DNA of 64,000 nucleotides. Source: Volvox africanus. Its lineage: Eukaryota; Chlorophyta; Chlorophyceae; Chlamydomonadales; Volvocaceae. A program made the translations under genes and the position numbers. Positions 1-9,009 of the stretch are shown here, piece after piece. Below the pieces are notes generated by a model, which saw only the letters and a program-made list of their open reading frames with translations, had not been told where the DNA came from and searched no databases. Position 1 is the first letter of the stretch. The number at the start of each line of letters is the position of its first letter. Location of the stretch: assembly GCA_030268105.1 (NCBI GenBank), contig BSDZ01000116.1:62001-126000 (forward strand), written 5' to 3'.

Positions 1-59
1 CGATGGTACTCTTGTGATGAATATATGATAACATCACAGCCTTATTTTGTTTTGAACTC

Positions 60-72
60 GCATTGCCAATGC
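60..72. repeat. Short palindrome GCATTG-C-CAATGC (unit 1)
   Basis: Six-base arms around a single central base, repeated at the equivalent place in every unit that keeps its left end. Confidence 0.7.
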
Positions 73-577
73 CTACATTACGCTGACTAAAGATGTTAGT
101 TTAGAGACATCATCGTACTTATGTATTGCCATACAGCTTTCTAGCTATGTGTGTGTATTGGGCTGATGCATTCATGTGCTGCCAACCTATCTTCAGCTCT
201 ATCACTATGCATCTGACTGACGCGTCATCATCATTGGATCATCAAACGTGATACATCATCTATCACTATGTATCATTGCACCAAGCAACAGGCAATGCCA
301 TCAGCTAGCTGTCAAAAGAAGCTTTACATTCATATACATCATTTATAAGATCAGTAGTCGGACATTTACTTAGAAATCATGCCTTGCTTCATCATGGTGT
401 TGACACGTAGACCACCAGCTTGCAGCATGATTCCAAGGAATGATACACCACACATGATACCAAACAATGAAGCAGATCAGACATCAGAATGGAAGGCGAA
501 CCAGGGGTGCTGAAGTAGCATGTAAAGAAGCACTCATTACTTGCCCAAGCTAAGTGGCTGTGTGATACAGTTTGGGT

Positions 578-797
578 GAACTGCGAGCTGACCAGTAGCG
601 GAGTTGACGCCTTAGTTGATTCGGCAGATTCCGCTGGATGCTGGTGGTGGGTGCTGAACCTGGGAAAACCACGGATTTTGGAGAAGTCGGCATGGGAGAC
701 TGGATGAGGGTGCCCCGAAACACCGGGGAAGGTAGGGACTGCCAGGTTAGTGGCCACGGGTGATGTACCCCCCTATCCTACACACATAAGTTTGGGT
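578..797. repeat. 220-bp facultative segment, unit 1
   Basis: Present in units 1, 2, 4, 5, 6, 7, 14 and 21 and cleanly absent from the other units whose equivalent position is in the window. It is bounded by the 9-bp direct repeat AGTTTGGGT at 569-577 and 789-797; short units keep a single copy. It looks richer in G+C than its surroundings and contains a hairpin CCCCG/CGGGG at 713-728. The ends show no terminal inverted repeats. It could be an insertion with a 9-bp target duplication, or original sequence lost by recombination between the 9-bp repeats. I do not recognise its family. Confidence 0.9.
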
Positions 798-1271
798 ATC
801 ACTGCTGCTGTATAACGGCTCAATTATCGTGGATGTGTTGGTTGATGCGACCTGGCAAGACAATCAGTGACCCCGTAATTGAGTGCATTGTGACCACTAC
901 ATCTATATCTGTAAATATTAACATAATCACACATTGATAAATCCGCAAGATCGGTATTATGTGCATGGCGTTGCCAGCTGTTGCCAGCAGTTGTATCCTT
1001 CCTTCTTCAATCATGCACTGAATCTGCACGTTCGAGTGTTAGCTACACGTGCATCATGCTTACAAACAGCAAGACGATTCAATGCGAGCAATGTGACAGC
1101 GGAAGACTTATCAATAAGGAAAGATTCAACTTACAATGATCTTCAATTGCAAAATAGAAGTCTGCCGTCAGACCCCGCGGGCAGCGTTCATCATACGGCT
1201 GGAAGTGATATGCCGAAATAGCTCAGGCCGATAATAATTGAGTAAAACGTATATATGGGAATCAGATTGAG

Positions 1272-1291
1272 TTAAGTACGTGGGTACTTAA
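1272..1291. repeat. Inverted repeat TTAAGTAC-GTGG-GTACTTAA (unit 1)
   Basis: Perfect 8-bp arms with a 4-base spacer, so it can form a tight hairpin or bind a dimeric protein. The same element recurs in every unit. Confidence 0.8.
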
Positions 1292-1425
1292 TCCAAAGTA
1301 GCTTTGAGCGGACTTCGGTCTCTAGGCGGCCGTCCTCGCACCTATCACGCTCGCGATACCGATGTGCAGTACAAGTCTCACTGGATTCCGATCTCAAGTG
1401 TGAGTACTATTGTAGCACTGTCCTA

Positions 1426-1448
1426 AATATCGCGTAATTCGTGATATT
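1426..1448. repeat. Inverted repeat AATATCGCG / CGTGATATT (unit 1)
   Basis: Nine-base arms with one G-T wobble and a 5-base spacer TAATT. It lies 32 bp before the 18-bp palindrome at 1480. Confidence 0.7.
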
Positions 1449-1479
1449 AATGGATGCAACGTATGCAGTGTGCAAAGGT

Positions 1480-1497
1480 CCGAATATCGATATTCGG
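1480..1497. repeat. Perfect 18-bp palindrome CCGAATATCGATATTCGG (unit 1)
   Basis: Fully self-complementary. It recurs in all units; in units 10 and 12 the central CG has become TG (29929 and 35537), making it identical to the second palindrome of the unit. It could be a dimer binding site; no known factor is assigned. Confidence 0.85.
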
Positions 1498-1893
1498 TTG
1501 CCGACCCAACCATTGCTATCGTCACGTTTCCACATCCGCGTGTGGCTCATGATACGAATGATGTAATAATATTTGAAATATGATTACTTGATATATTATG
1601 CCATAATGGGTTCGTGCATCCATATCAGCTTCGAGTCAAACATGTTGACCGACAGCGCGATGTCGTGAATGATAATGTGGCATGCTACATTAGCTAGATA
1701 TATACGAATATATCATGCTAAAATGCTAGTATCGCGTCCAGTCATGCTTAGATGAAAGTAAGCCTATTTTGACATAAACGGTGATCGAACCGGCGTACAA
1801 AACCAGCAAGATCAATAATGTGATAACATATGAATGCGCGGATTGAGCCGGCATGCATGGTTTTTTAGCATTGAAATGACATAAATCATGAAG

Positions 1894-1916
1894 TAATAAT
1901 ATGTGCAAGATTATTA
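1894..1916. repeat. Inverted repeat TAATAAT / ATTATTA (unit 1)
   Basis: Seven-base perfect arms with a 9-base spacer. Confidence 0.65.
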
Positions 1917-2008
1917 CATCAATGCTTGCATGATCCATGCATAAGTGTGAGAAGTGCGACTTTGAATGTGGTAAGGGACTGAGGGACTGACTAAGGGAAG
2001 TTTGCGTA

Positions 2009-2030
2009 TGCATCATAGAATAATGATGCA
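2009..2030. repeat. Inverted repeat TGCATCAT / ATGATGCA (unit 1)
   Basis: Eight-base perfect arms with a 6-base spacer AGAATA. Preceded by the small tandem GGGACTGA x2 that lost one CTGA in unit 8. Confidence 0.75.
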
Positions 2031-2145
2031 AAAGCACACTTAGACTCATACCGATGAGCATTGATATTCGCACCATGGTTACGTGGGAACAAGTGTCATG
2101 GTGTGAGATACAATCGTAGCCACGACCACAGCAGCTCAGCTACAA

Positions 2146-2163
2146 CCGAATATTGATATTCGG
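2146..2163. repeat. Near-perfect 18-bp palindrome CCGAATATTGATATTCGG (unit 1)
   Basis: Differs from the palindrome at 1480 only in the central CG to TG. The two lie 666 bp apart in every unit. In unit 3 the left arm carries G to A at 8442. Confidence 0.82.
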
Positions 2164-2365
2164 CCATTCCAACCGCATTGCATAAATGCCAGGAAGGTTT
2201 GTTAATGATAAATATACTGCATGTGAATATTGGTGATACGTCTGCTAGGAGTCTGGAAGGGAAGAATGCCTGCGAGCTCATTCCATTCAGCCATACCTGC
2301 CATCATTCTGACTTATATATAAAGTTCTGCTTTCTTCTGCGGACCTATGTACATGTGATATGAAT

Positions 2366-2398
2366 ATGTGGTTGTTCCCACATGCATGTGGTTGTTCC
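2366..2398. repeat. Direct repeat ATGTGGTTGTTCC x2 around palindrome CCACATGCATGTGG (unit 1)
   Basis: Two 13-bp direct repeats at 2366-2378 and 2386-2398. A perfect 14-bp palindrome at 2378-2391 spans the end of the first and the start of the second. It lies downstream of the tRNA locus with respect to tRNA transcription. Confidence 0.78.
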
Positions 2399-2400
2399 TG

Positions 2401-2415
2401 GCTCTTGATAAGAGC
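2401..2415 (-). repeat. Hairpin GCTCTT-GAT-AAGAGC 3' of the tRNA locus (unit 1)
   Basis: A 6-bp stem with a 3-base loop, starting 29 bases after the tRNA discriminator base on the tRNA strand. It is not followed by a T run, so it is not a standard Pol III terminator. It might act as a 3' trailer structure. Confidence 0.55.
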
Positions 2416-2444
2416 AGCAGCATAAGCATAGCATAAGCTTAAAT

Positions 2445-2541
2445 TGCACCCGGTGAGGTTCAATCTCACGCAGCTTTCGCTATGGGAATGCCCCTCCATC
2501 AAGCTTGAGACCCACCCGTTAGACCACTCCGGCACAGGTGC
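2445..2541 (-). pseudogene. tRNA-Leu(CAA)-like locus with broken T-loop (unit 1)
   Basis: Same sequence and fold as the intact copies except for two substitutions in the T-loop (plus-strand 2462 and 2464), which change loop TTCGAAC to ATTGAAC. T54 becomes A, which removes the T54-A58 pair. C56 becomes T, which removes the G19-C56 tertiary pair and a key box B base for TFIIIC. The acceptor, D, anticodon and variable arms remain complete. The anticodon CAA is at 2505-2507 and the intron at about 2489-2503. It is most likely a pseudogene; low-level transcription cannot be excluded. Confidence 0.7.
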
Positions 2542-2543
2542 GG

Positions 2544-2559
2544 GCCAAGGTACCTTGGC
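2544..2559. repeat. Perfect 16-bp palindrome GCCAAGGTACCTTGGC at the tRNA 5' flank (unit 1)
   Basis: Lies two bases upstream of tRNA base 1 on the minus strand and is kept in all 20 loci. It could form a hairpin in a 5' leader or be a protein site. Confidence 0.82.
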
Positions 2560-2592
2560 AAGCCTCTCCGTAAACAGAGGAGAGCTAAACGA

Positions 2593-2603
2593 CATATATA
2601 AGG
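2593..2603 (-). promoter_or_regulatory. TATA-like element upstream of the tRNA locus (unit 1)
   Basis: Minus strand CCTTATATATG, with TATATA about 54-59 bases upstream of tRNA base 1. Upstream TATA elements assist Pol III at tRNA genes in some lineages, usually somewhat closer than this. The motif may also be chance in AT-rich DNA. Confidence 0.3.
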
Positions 2604-2644
2604 TGTTGCGAACAATCAGGAATTTAATGACAACAATGAACACA

Positions 2645-2664
2645 GGGACAAATGCCCCTGTCCC
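2645..2664. repeat. Inverted repeat GGGACA / TGTCCC (unit 1)
   Basis: Six-base arms with an 8-base spacer, between the tRNA locus and the pyrimidine tract. Confidence 0.55.
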
Positions 2665-2715
2665 AGCAAAATGTTGCAGCGACATGGGGGAGAGGGAGGC
2701 AACCAAAACATTGTA

Positions 2716-3062
2716 TCCCTCTCTCTCTCGCAAGCCATCTACATTTCTATCTATACTTATATTTCTACCTACAGTTCTCTATTTCTCTATGTCTCTCTTC
2801 ATAATTTCTCTCTTCTCCTTATCTCTTCTCATCTCTCTATCTCTCTGTCTCACTATCTCTCTATCTCTCCAACTCTCTATCTTTATTTAGTTCTCTATGT
2901 ACTTCTATTTCTATCCATCTATTTCTATCCATCTATTTCTATCCATCTATTTCTATCCACCTAATTATATTTCAATTTATATCTATCTATTTTCATCCAT
3001 CTATTTTCTACGTATCTGTCCATCTATCTTTCTATCTATCTTCCTATTACACATACACACAT
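2716..3062. repeat. G-poor polypyrimidine-rich tract with 14-bp minisatellite x4, unit 1
   Basis: From 2735 to 3062 the plus strand has only seven G bases. It is made of CT dinucleotide runs (to about 2885), then four tandem copies of TCTATTTCTATCCA at 2904-2959, then TCTA/TCCA tetranucleotide-like repeats. The strand asymmetry could favour triplex or unpaired structures. Reading frames here are low-complexity Ser/Leu/Ile/Tyr strings and are not coding. Confidence 0.93.
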
Positions 3063-3834
3063 TGGGAAGAAGGAAACACCTGGTCAGCAGGGAGGCTCAG
3101 GGTGACAGAGATGATCTCTCTTGCCACAACACCATAAGAGGTACTGCTGGAAGTCCCGCCACCACATTCAATGATAGCTTACAAGCATGCAGATGATGAT
3201 GATATCTCACGTTGTCACACACGTGCTTGAGTGGGTGGCTGGGGTGGTCTTGTTGATCGATGGTACTCTTGTGATGAATATATGATAACATCACAGCCTT
3301 ATTTTGTTTTGAACTCGCATTGCCAATGCCTACATTACGCTGACTAAAGATGTTAGTTTAGAGACATCATCGTACTTATGTATTGCCATACAGCTTTCTA
3401 GCTATGTGTGTGTATTGGGCTGATGCATTCATGTGCTGCCAACCTATCTTCAGCTCTATCACTATGCATCTGACTGACGCGTCATCATCATTGGATCATC
3501 AAACGTGATACATCATCTATCACTATGTATCATTGCCCCAAGCAACAGGCAATGCCATCAGCTAGCTGTCAAAAGAAGCTTTACATTCATATACATCATT
3601 TATAAGATCAGTAGTCGGACATTTACTTAGAAATCATGCCTTGCTTCATCATGGTGTTGACACGTAGACCACCAGCTTGCAGCATGATTCCAAGGAATGA
3701 TACACCACACATGATACCAAACAATGAAGCAGATCAGACATCAGAATGGAAGGCGAACCAGGGGTGCTGAAGTAGCATGTAAAGAAGCACTCATTACTTG
3801 CCCAAGCTAAGTGGCTGTGTGATACAGTTTGGGT

Positions 3835-4054
3835 GAACTGCGAGCTGACCAGTAGCGGAGTTGACGCCTTAGTTGATTCGGCAGATTCCGCTGGATGCTG
3901 GTGGTGGGTGCTGAACCTGGGAAAACCACGGATTTTGGAGAAGTCGGCATGGGAGACTGGATGAGGGTGCCCCGAAACACCGGGGAAGGTAGGGACTGCC
4001 AGGTTAGTGGCCACGGGTGATGTACCCCCCTATCCTACACACATAAGTTTGGGT
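3835..4054. repeat. 220-bp facultative segment, unit 2
   Basis: Same sequence as in unit 1. Confidence 0.9.
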
Positions 4055-5701
4055 ATCACTGCTGCTGTATAACGGCTCAATTATCGTGGATGTGTTGGTT
4101 GATGCGACCTGGCAAGACAATCAGTGACCCCGTAATTGAGTGCATTGTGACCACTACATCTATATCTGTAAATATTAACATAATCACACATTGATAAATC
4201 CGCAAGATCGGTATTATGTGCATGGCGTTGCCAGCTGTTGCCAGCAGTTGTATCCTTCCTTCTTCAATCATGCACTGAATCTGCACGTTCGAGTGTTAGC
4301 TACACGTGCATCATGCTTACAAACAGCAAGACGATTCAATGCGAGCAATGTGACAGCGGAAGACTTATCAATAAGGAAAGATTCAACTTACAATGATCTT
4401 CAATTGCAAAATAGAAGTCTGCCGTCAGACCCCGCGGGCAGCGTTCATCATACGGCTGGAAGTGATATGCCGAAATAGCTCAGGCCGATAATAATTGAGT
4501 AAAACGTATATATGGGAATCAGATTGAGTTAAGTACGTGGGTACTTAATCCAAAGTAGCTTTGAGCGGACTTCGGTCTCTAGGCGGCCGTCCTCGCACCT
4601 ATCACGCTCGCGATACCGATGTGCAGTACAAGTCTCACTGGATTCCGATCTCAAGTGTGAGTACTATTGTAGCACTGTCCTAAATATCGCGTAATTCGTG
4701 ATATTAATGGATGCAACGTATGCAGTGTGCAAAGGTCCGAATATCGATATTCGGTTGCCGACCCAACCATTGCTATCGTCACGTTTCCACATCCGCGTGT
4801 GGCTCATGATACGAATGATGTAATAATATTTGAAATATGATTACTTGATATATTATGCCATAATGGGTTCGTGCATCCATATCAGCTTCGAGTCAAACAT
4901 GTTGACCGACAGCGCGATGTCGTGAATGATAATGTGGCATGCTACATTAGCTAGATATATACGAATATATCATGCTAAAATGCTAGTATCGCGTCCAGTC
5001 ATGCTTAGATGAAAGTAAGCCTATTTTGACATAAACGGTGATCGAACCGGCGTACAAAACCAGCAAGATCAATAATGTGATAACATATGAATGCGCGGAT
5101 TGAGCCGGCATGCATGGTTTTTTAGCATTGAAATGACATAAATCATGAAGTAATAATATGTGCAAGATTATTACATCAATGCTTGCATGATCCATGCATA
5201 AGTGTGAGAAGTGCGACTTTGAATGTGGTAAGGGACTGAGGGACTGACTAAGGGAAGTTTGCGTATGCATCATAGAATAATGATGCAAAAGCACACTTAG
5301 ACTCATACCGATGAGCATTGATATTCGCACCATGGTTACGTGGGAACAAGTGTCATGGTGTGAGATACAATCGTAGCCACGACCACAGCAGCTCAGCTAC
5401 AACCGAATATTGATATTCGGCCATTCCAACCGCATTGCATAAATGCCAGGAAGGCTTGTTAATGATAAATATACTGCATGTGAATATTGGTGATACGTCT
5501 GCTAGGAGTCTGGAAGGGAAGAATGCCTGCGAGCTCATTCCATTCAGCCATACCTGCCATCATTCTGACTTATATATAAAGTTCTGCTTTCTTCTGCGGA
5601 CCTATGTACATGTGATATGAATATGTGGTTGTTCCCACATGCATGTGGTTGTTCCTGGCTCTTGATAAGAGCAGCAGCATAAGCATAGCGTAAGCTTAAA
5701 T

Positions 5702-5798
5702 TGCACCCGGTGAGGTTCAATCTCACGCAGCTTTCGCTATGGGAATGCCCCTCCATCAAGCTTGAGACCCACCCGTTAGACCACTCCGGCACAGGTGC
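5702..5798 (-). pseudogene. tRNA-Leu(CAA)-like locus, T-loop variant (unit 2)
   Basis: Same two T-loop substitutions as at 2445-2541; otherwise unchanged. Confidence 0.68.
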
Positions 5799-5972
5799 GG
5801 GCCAAGGTACCTTGGCAAGCCTCTCCGTAAACAGAGGAGAGCTAAACGACATATATAAGGTGTTGCGAACAATCAGGAATTTGATGACAACAATGAACAC
5901 AGGGACAAATGCCCCTGTCCCAGCAAAATGTTGCAGCGACATGGGGGAGAGGGAGGCAACCAAAACATTGTA

Positions 5973-6319
5973 TCCCTCTCTCTCTCGCAAGCCATCTACA
6001 TTTCTATCTATACTTATATTTCTACCTACAGTTCTCTATTTCTCTATGTCTCTCTTCATAATTTCTCTCTTCTCCTTATCTCTTCTCATCTCTCTATCTC
6101 TCTGTCTCACTATCTCTCTATCTCTCCAACTCTCTATCTTTATTTAGTTCTCTATGTACTTCTATTTCTATCCATCTATTTCTATCCATCTATTTCTATC
6201 CATCTATTTCTATCCACCTAATTATATTTCAATTTATATCTATCTATTTTCATCCATCTATTTTCTACGTATCTGTCCATCTATCTTTCTATCTATCTTC
6301 CTATTACACATACACACAT
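5973..6319. repeat. Pyrimidine-rich tract, minisatellite x4, unit 2
   Basis: Minisatellite at 6161-6216. Confidence 0.92.
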
Positions 6320-8738
6320 TGGGAAGAAGGAAACACCTGGTCAGCAGGGAGGCTCAGGGTGACAGAGATGATCTCTCTTGCCACAACACCATAAGAGGTA
6401 CTGCTGGAAGTCCCGCCACCACATTCAATGATAGCTTACAAGCATGCAGATGATGATGATATCTCACGTTGTCACACACGTGCTTGAGTGGGTGGCTGGG
6501 GTGGTCTTGTTGATCGATGGTACTCTTGTGATGAATATATGATAACATCACAGCCTTATTTTGTTTTGAACTCGCATTGCCAATGCCTACATTACGCTGA
6601 CTAAAGATGTTAGTTTAGAGACATCATCGTACTTATGTATTGCCATACAGCTTTCTAGCTATGTGTGTGTATTGGGCTGATGCATTCATGTGCTGCCAAC
6701 CTATCTTCAGCTCTATCACTATGCATCTGACTGACGCGTCATCATCATTGGATCATCAAACGTGATACATCATCTATCACTATGTATCATTGCCCCAAGC
6801 AACAGGCAATGCCATCAGCTAGCTGTCAAAAGAAGCTTTACATTCATATACATCATTTATAAGATCAGTAGTCGGACATTTACTTAGAAATCATGCCTTG
6901 CTTCATCATGGTGTTGACACGTAGACCACCAGCTTGCAGCATGATTCCAAGGAATGATACACCACACATGATACCAAACAATGAAGCAGATCAGACATCA
7001 GAATGGAAGGCGAACCAGGGGTGCTGAAGTAGCATGTAAAGAAGCACTCATTACTTGCCCAAGCTAAGTGGCTGTGTGATACAGTTTGGGTATCACTGCT
7101 GCTGTATAACGGCTCAATTATCGTGGATGTGTTGGTTGATGCGACCTGGCAAGACAATCAGTGACCCCGTAATTGAGTGCATTGTGACCACTACATCTAT
7201 ATCTGTAAATATTAACATAATCACACATTGATAAATCCGCAAGATCGGTATTATGTGCATGGCGTTGCCAGCTGTTGCCAGCAGTTGTATCCTTCCTTCT
7301 TCAATCATGCACTGAATCTGCACGTTCGAGTGTTAGCTACACGTGCATCATGCTTACGAACAGCAAGACGATTCAATGCGAGCAATGTGACAGCGGAAGA
7401 CTTATCAATAAGGAAAGATTCAACTTACAATGATCTTCAATTGCAAAATAGAAGTCTGCCGTCAGACCCCGCGGGCAGCGTTCATCATACGGCTGGAAGT
7501 GATATGCCGAAATAGCTCAGGCCGATAATAATTGAGTAAAACGTATATATGGGAATCAGATTGAGTTAAGTACGTGGGTACTTAATCCAAAGTAGCTTTG
7601 AGCGGACTTCGGTCTCTAGGCGGCCGTCCTCGCACCTATCACGCTCGCGATACCGATGTGCAGTACAAGTCTCACTGGATTCCGATCTCAAGTGTGAGTA
7701 CTATTGTAGCACTGTCCTAAATATCGCGTAATTCGTGATATTAATGGATGCAACGTATGCAGTGTGCAAAGGTCCGAATATCGATATTCGGTTGCCGACC
7801 CAACCATTGCTATCGTCACGTTTCCACATCCGCGTGTGGCTCATGATACGAATGATGTAATAATATTTGAAATATGATTACTTGATATATTATGCCATAA
7901 TGGGTTCGTGCATCCATATCAGCTTCGAGTCAAACATGTTGACCGACAGCGCGATGTCGTGAATGATAATGTGGCATGCTACATTAGCTAGATATATACG
8001 AATATATCATGCTAAAATGCTAGTATCGCGTCCAGTCATGCTTAGATGAAAGTAAGCCTATTTTGACATAAACGGTGATCGAACCGGCGTACAAAACCAG
8101 CAAGATCAATAATGTGATAACATATGAATGCGCGGATTGAGCCGGCATGCATGGTTTTTTAGCATTGAAATGACATAAATCATGAAGTAATAATATGTGC
8201 AAGATTATTACATCAATGCTTGCATGATCCATGCATAAGTGTGAGAAGTGCGACTTTGAATGTGGTAAGGGACTGAGGGACTGACTAAGGGAAGTTTGCG
8301 TATGCATCATAGAATAATGATGCAAAAGCACACTTAGACTCATACCGATGAGCATTGATATTCGCACCATGGTTACGTGGGAACAAGTGTCATGGTGTGA
8401 GATACAATCGTAGCCACGACCACAGCAGCTCAGCTACAACCAAATATTGATATTCGGCCATTCCAACCGCATTGCATAAATGCCAGGAAGGTTTGTTAAT
8501 GATAAATATACTGCATGTGAATATTGGTGATACGTCTGCTAGGAGTCTGGAAGGGAAGAATGCCTGCGAGCTCATTCCATTCAGCCATACCTGCCATCAT
8601 TCTGACTTATATATAAAGTTCTGCTTTCTTCTGCGGACCTATGTACATGTGATATGAATATGTGGTTGTTCCCACATGCATGTGGTTGTTCCTGGCTCTT
8701 GATAAGAGCAGCAGCATAAGCATAGCATAAGCTTAAAT

Positions 8739-8835
8739 TGCACCCGGTGAGGTTCAATCTCACGCAGCTTTCGCTATGGGAATGCCCCTCCATCAAGCTT
8801 GAGACCCACCCGTTAGACCACTCCGGCACAGGTGC
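8739..8835 (-). pseudogene. tRNA-Leu(CAA)-like locus, T-loop variant (unit 3)
   Basis: T-loop ATTGAAC; all other arms match the intact copies. Confidence 0.68.
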
Positions 8836-9009
8836 GGGCCAAGGTACCTTGGCAAGCCTCTCCGTAAACAGAGGAGAGCTAAACGACATATATAAGGTGT
8901 TGCGAACAATCAGGAATTTGATGACAACAATGAACACAGGGACAAATGCCCCTGTCCCAGCAAAATGTTGCAGCGACATGGGGGAGAGGGAGGCAACCAA
9001 AACATTGTA

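Larger units (their letters stand above)
1..3257. repeat. Unit 1 (long type, 3257 bp, minisatellite x4)
   Basis: This is the reference unit for relative coordinates. It carries the 220-bp segment. It has the A variant at 1064 (CTTACAAAC), shared with units 2, 5, 6 and 7, and AATTTAATG near 2626, shared with unit 5. The A at 280 is private. Outside the tRNA locus at 2445-2541 I see only palindromes, short direct repeats and the pyrimidine tract. Confidence 0.97.
3258..6514. repeat. Unit 2 (long type, 3257 bp, minisatellite x4)
   Basis: Almost identical to unit 1. Private differences include C at 5455 (AAGGCTTG) and a CG at 5690 where other units read CA. Confidence 0.97.

Noticed and set aside
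392..757. Minus-strand 121-codon frame across the 220-bp segment
   Set aside because: It is shortened to 83 codons with a different N-terminus in short units, and units 4 and 21 change five of six consecutive residues. No family is recognised and nothing suggests selection on a protein.
569..797. The 220-bp segment as a DNA transposon with terminal inverted repeats
   Set aside because: The two ends (GAACTGCG and the complement of the other end, TATGTGTG) are not related. Only the 9-bp direct repeats fit, and these also fit a simple deletion.
1029..1036. GTTCGAGT as a second tRNA T-loop
   Set aside because: The stem pairing gives a six-base loop and no D-arm or anticodon arm can be drawn upstream.
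1781..1791. Minus-strand GGTTCGATCAC, resembling a tRNA box B or a 5S rRNA fragment
   Set aside because: The flanking bases do not form a T-stem, no A box lies at the right distance and no acceptor pairing exists. 5S rRNA similarity does not extend beyond a few bases.
1726..2076. Minus-strand 116-codon hydrophobic frame
   Set aside because: A 4-bp deletion in unit 8 breaks it and no homologue is recognised. Conservation elsewhere only reflects the near identity of all units.
2287..2890. Overlapping 148-codon open frames on both strands around the tRNA locus
   Set aside because: They lie on opposite strands over the same DNA, include the tRNA gene and the CT-rich tract, and have no recognisable domain. 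They are by-products of a structured RNA gene and low-complexity sequence.
3105..3116. ACAGAGATGATC, identical to a core stretch of yeast-type U6 snRNA
   Set aside because: The following sequence lacks the AGC triad and the stem that should follow in U6, and there is no suitable upstream region. A 12-base match alone is likely chance.
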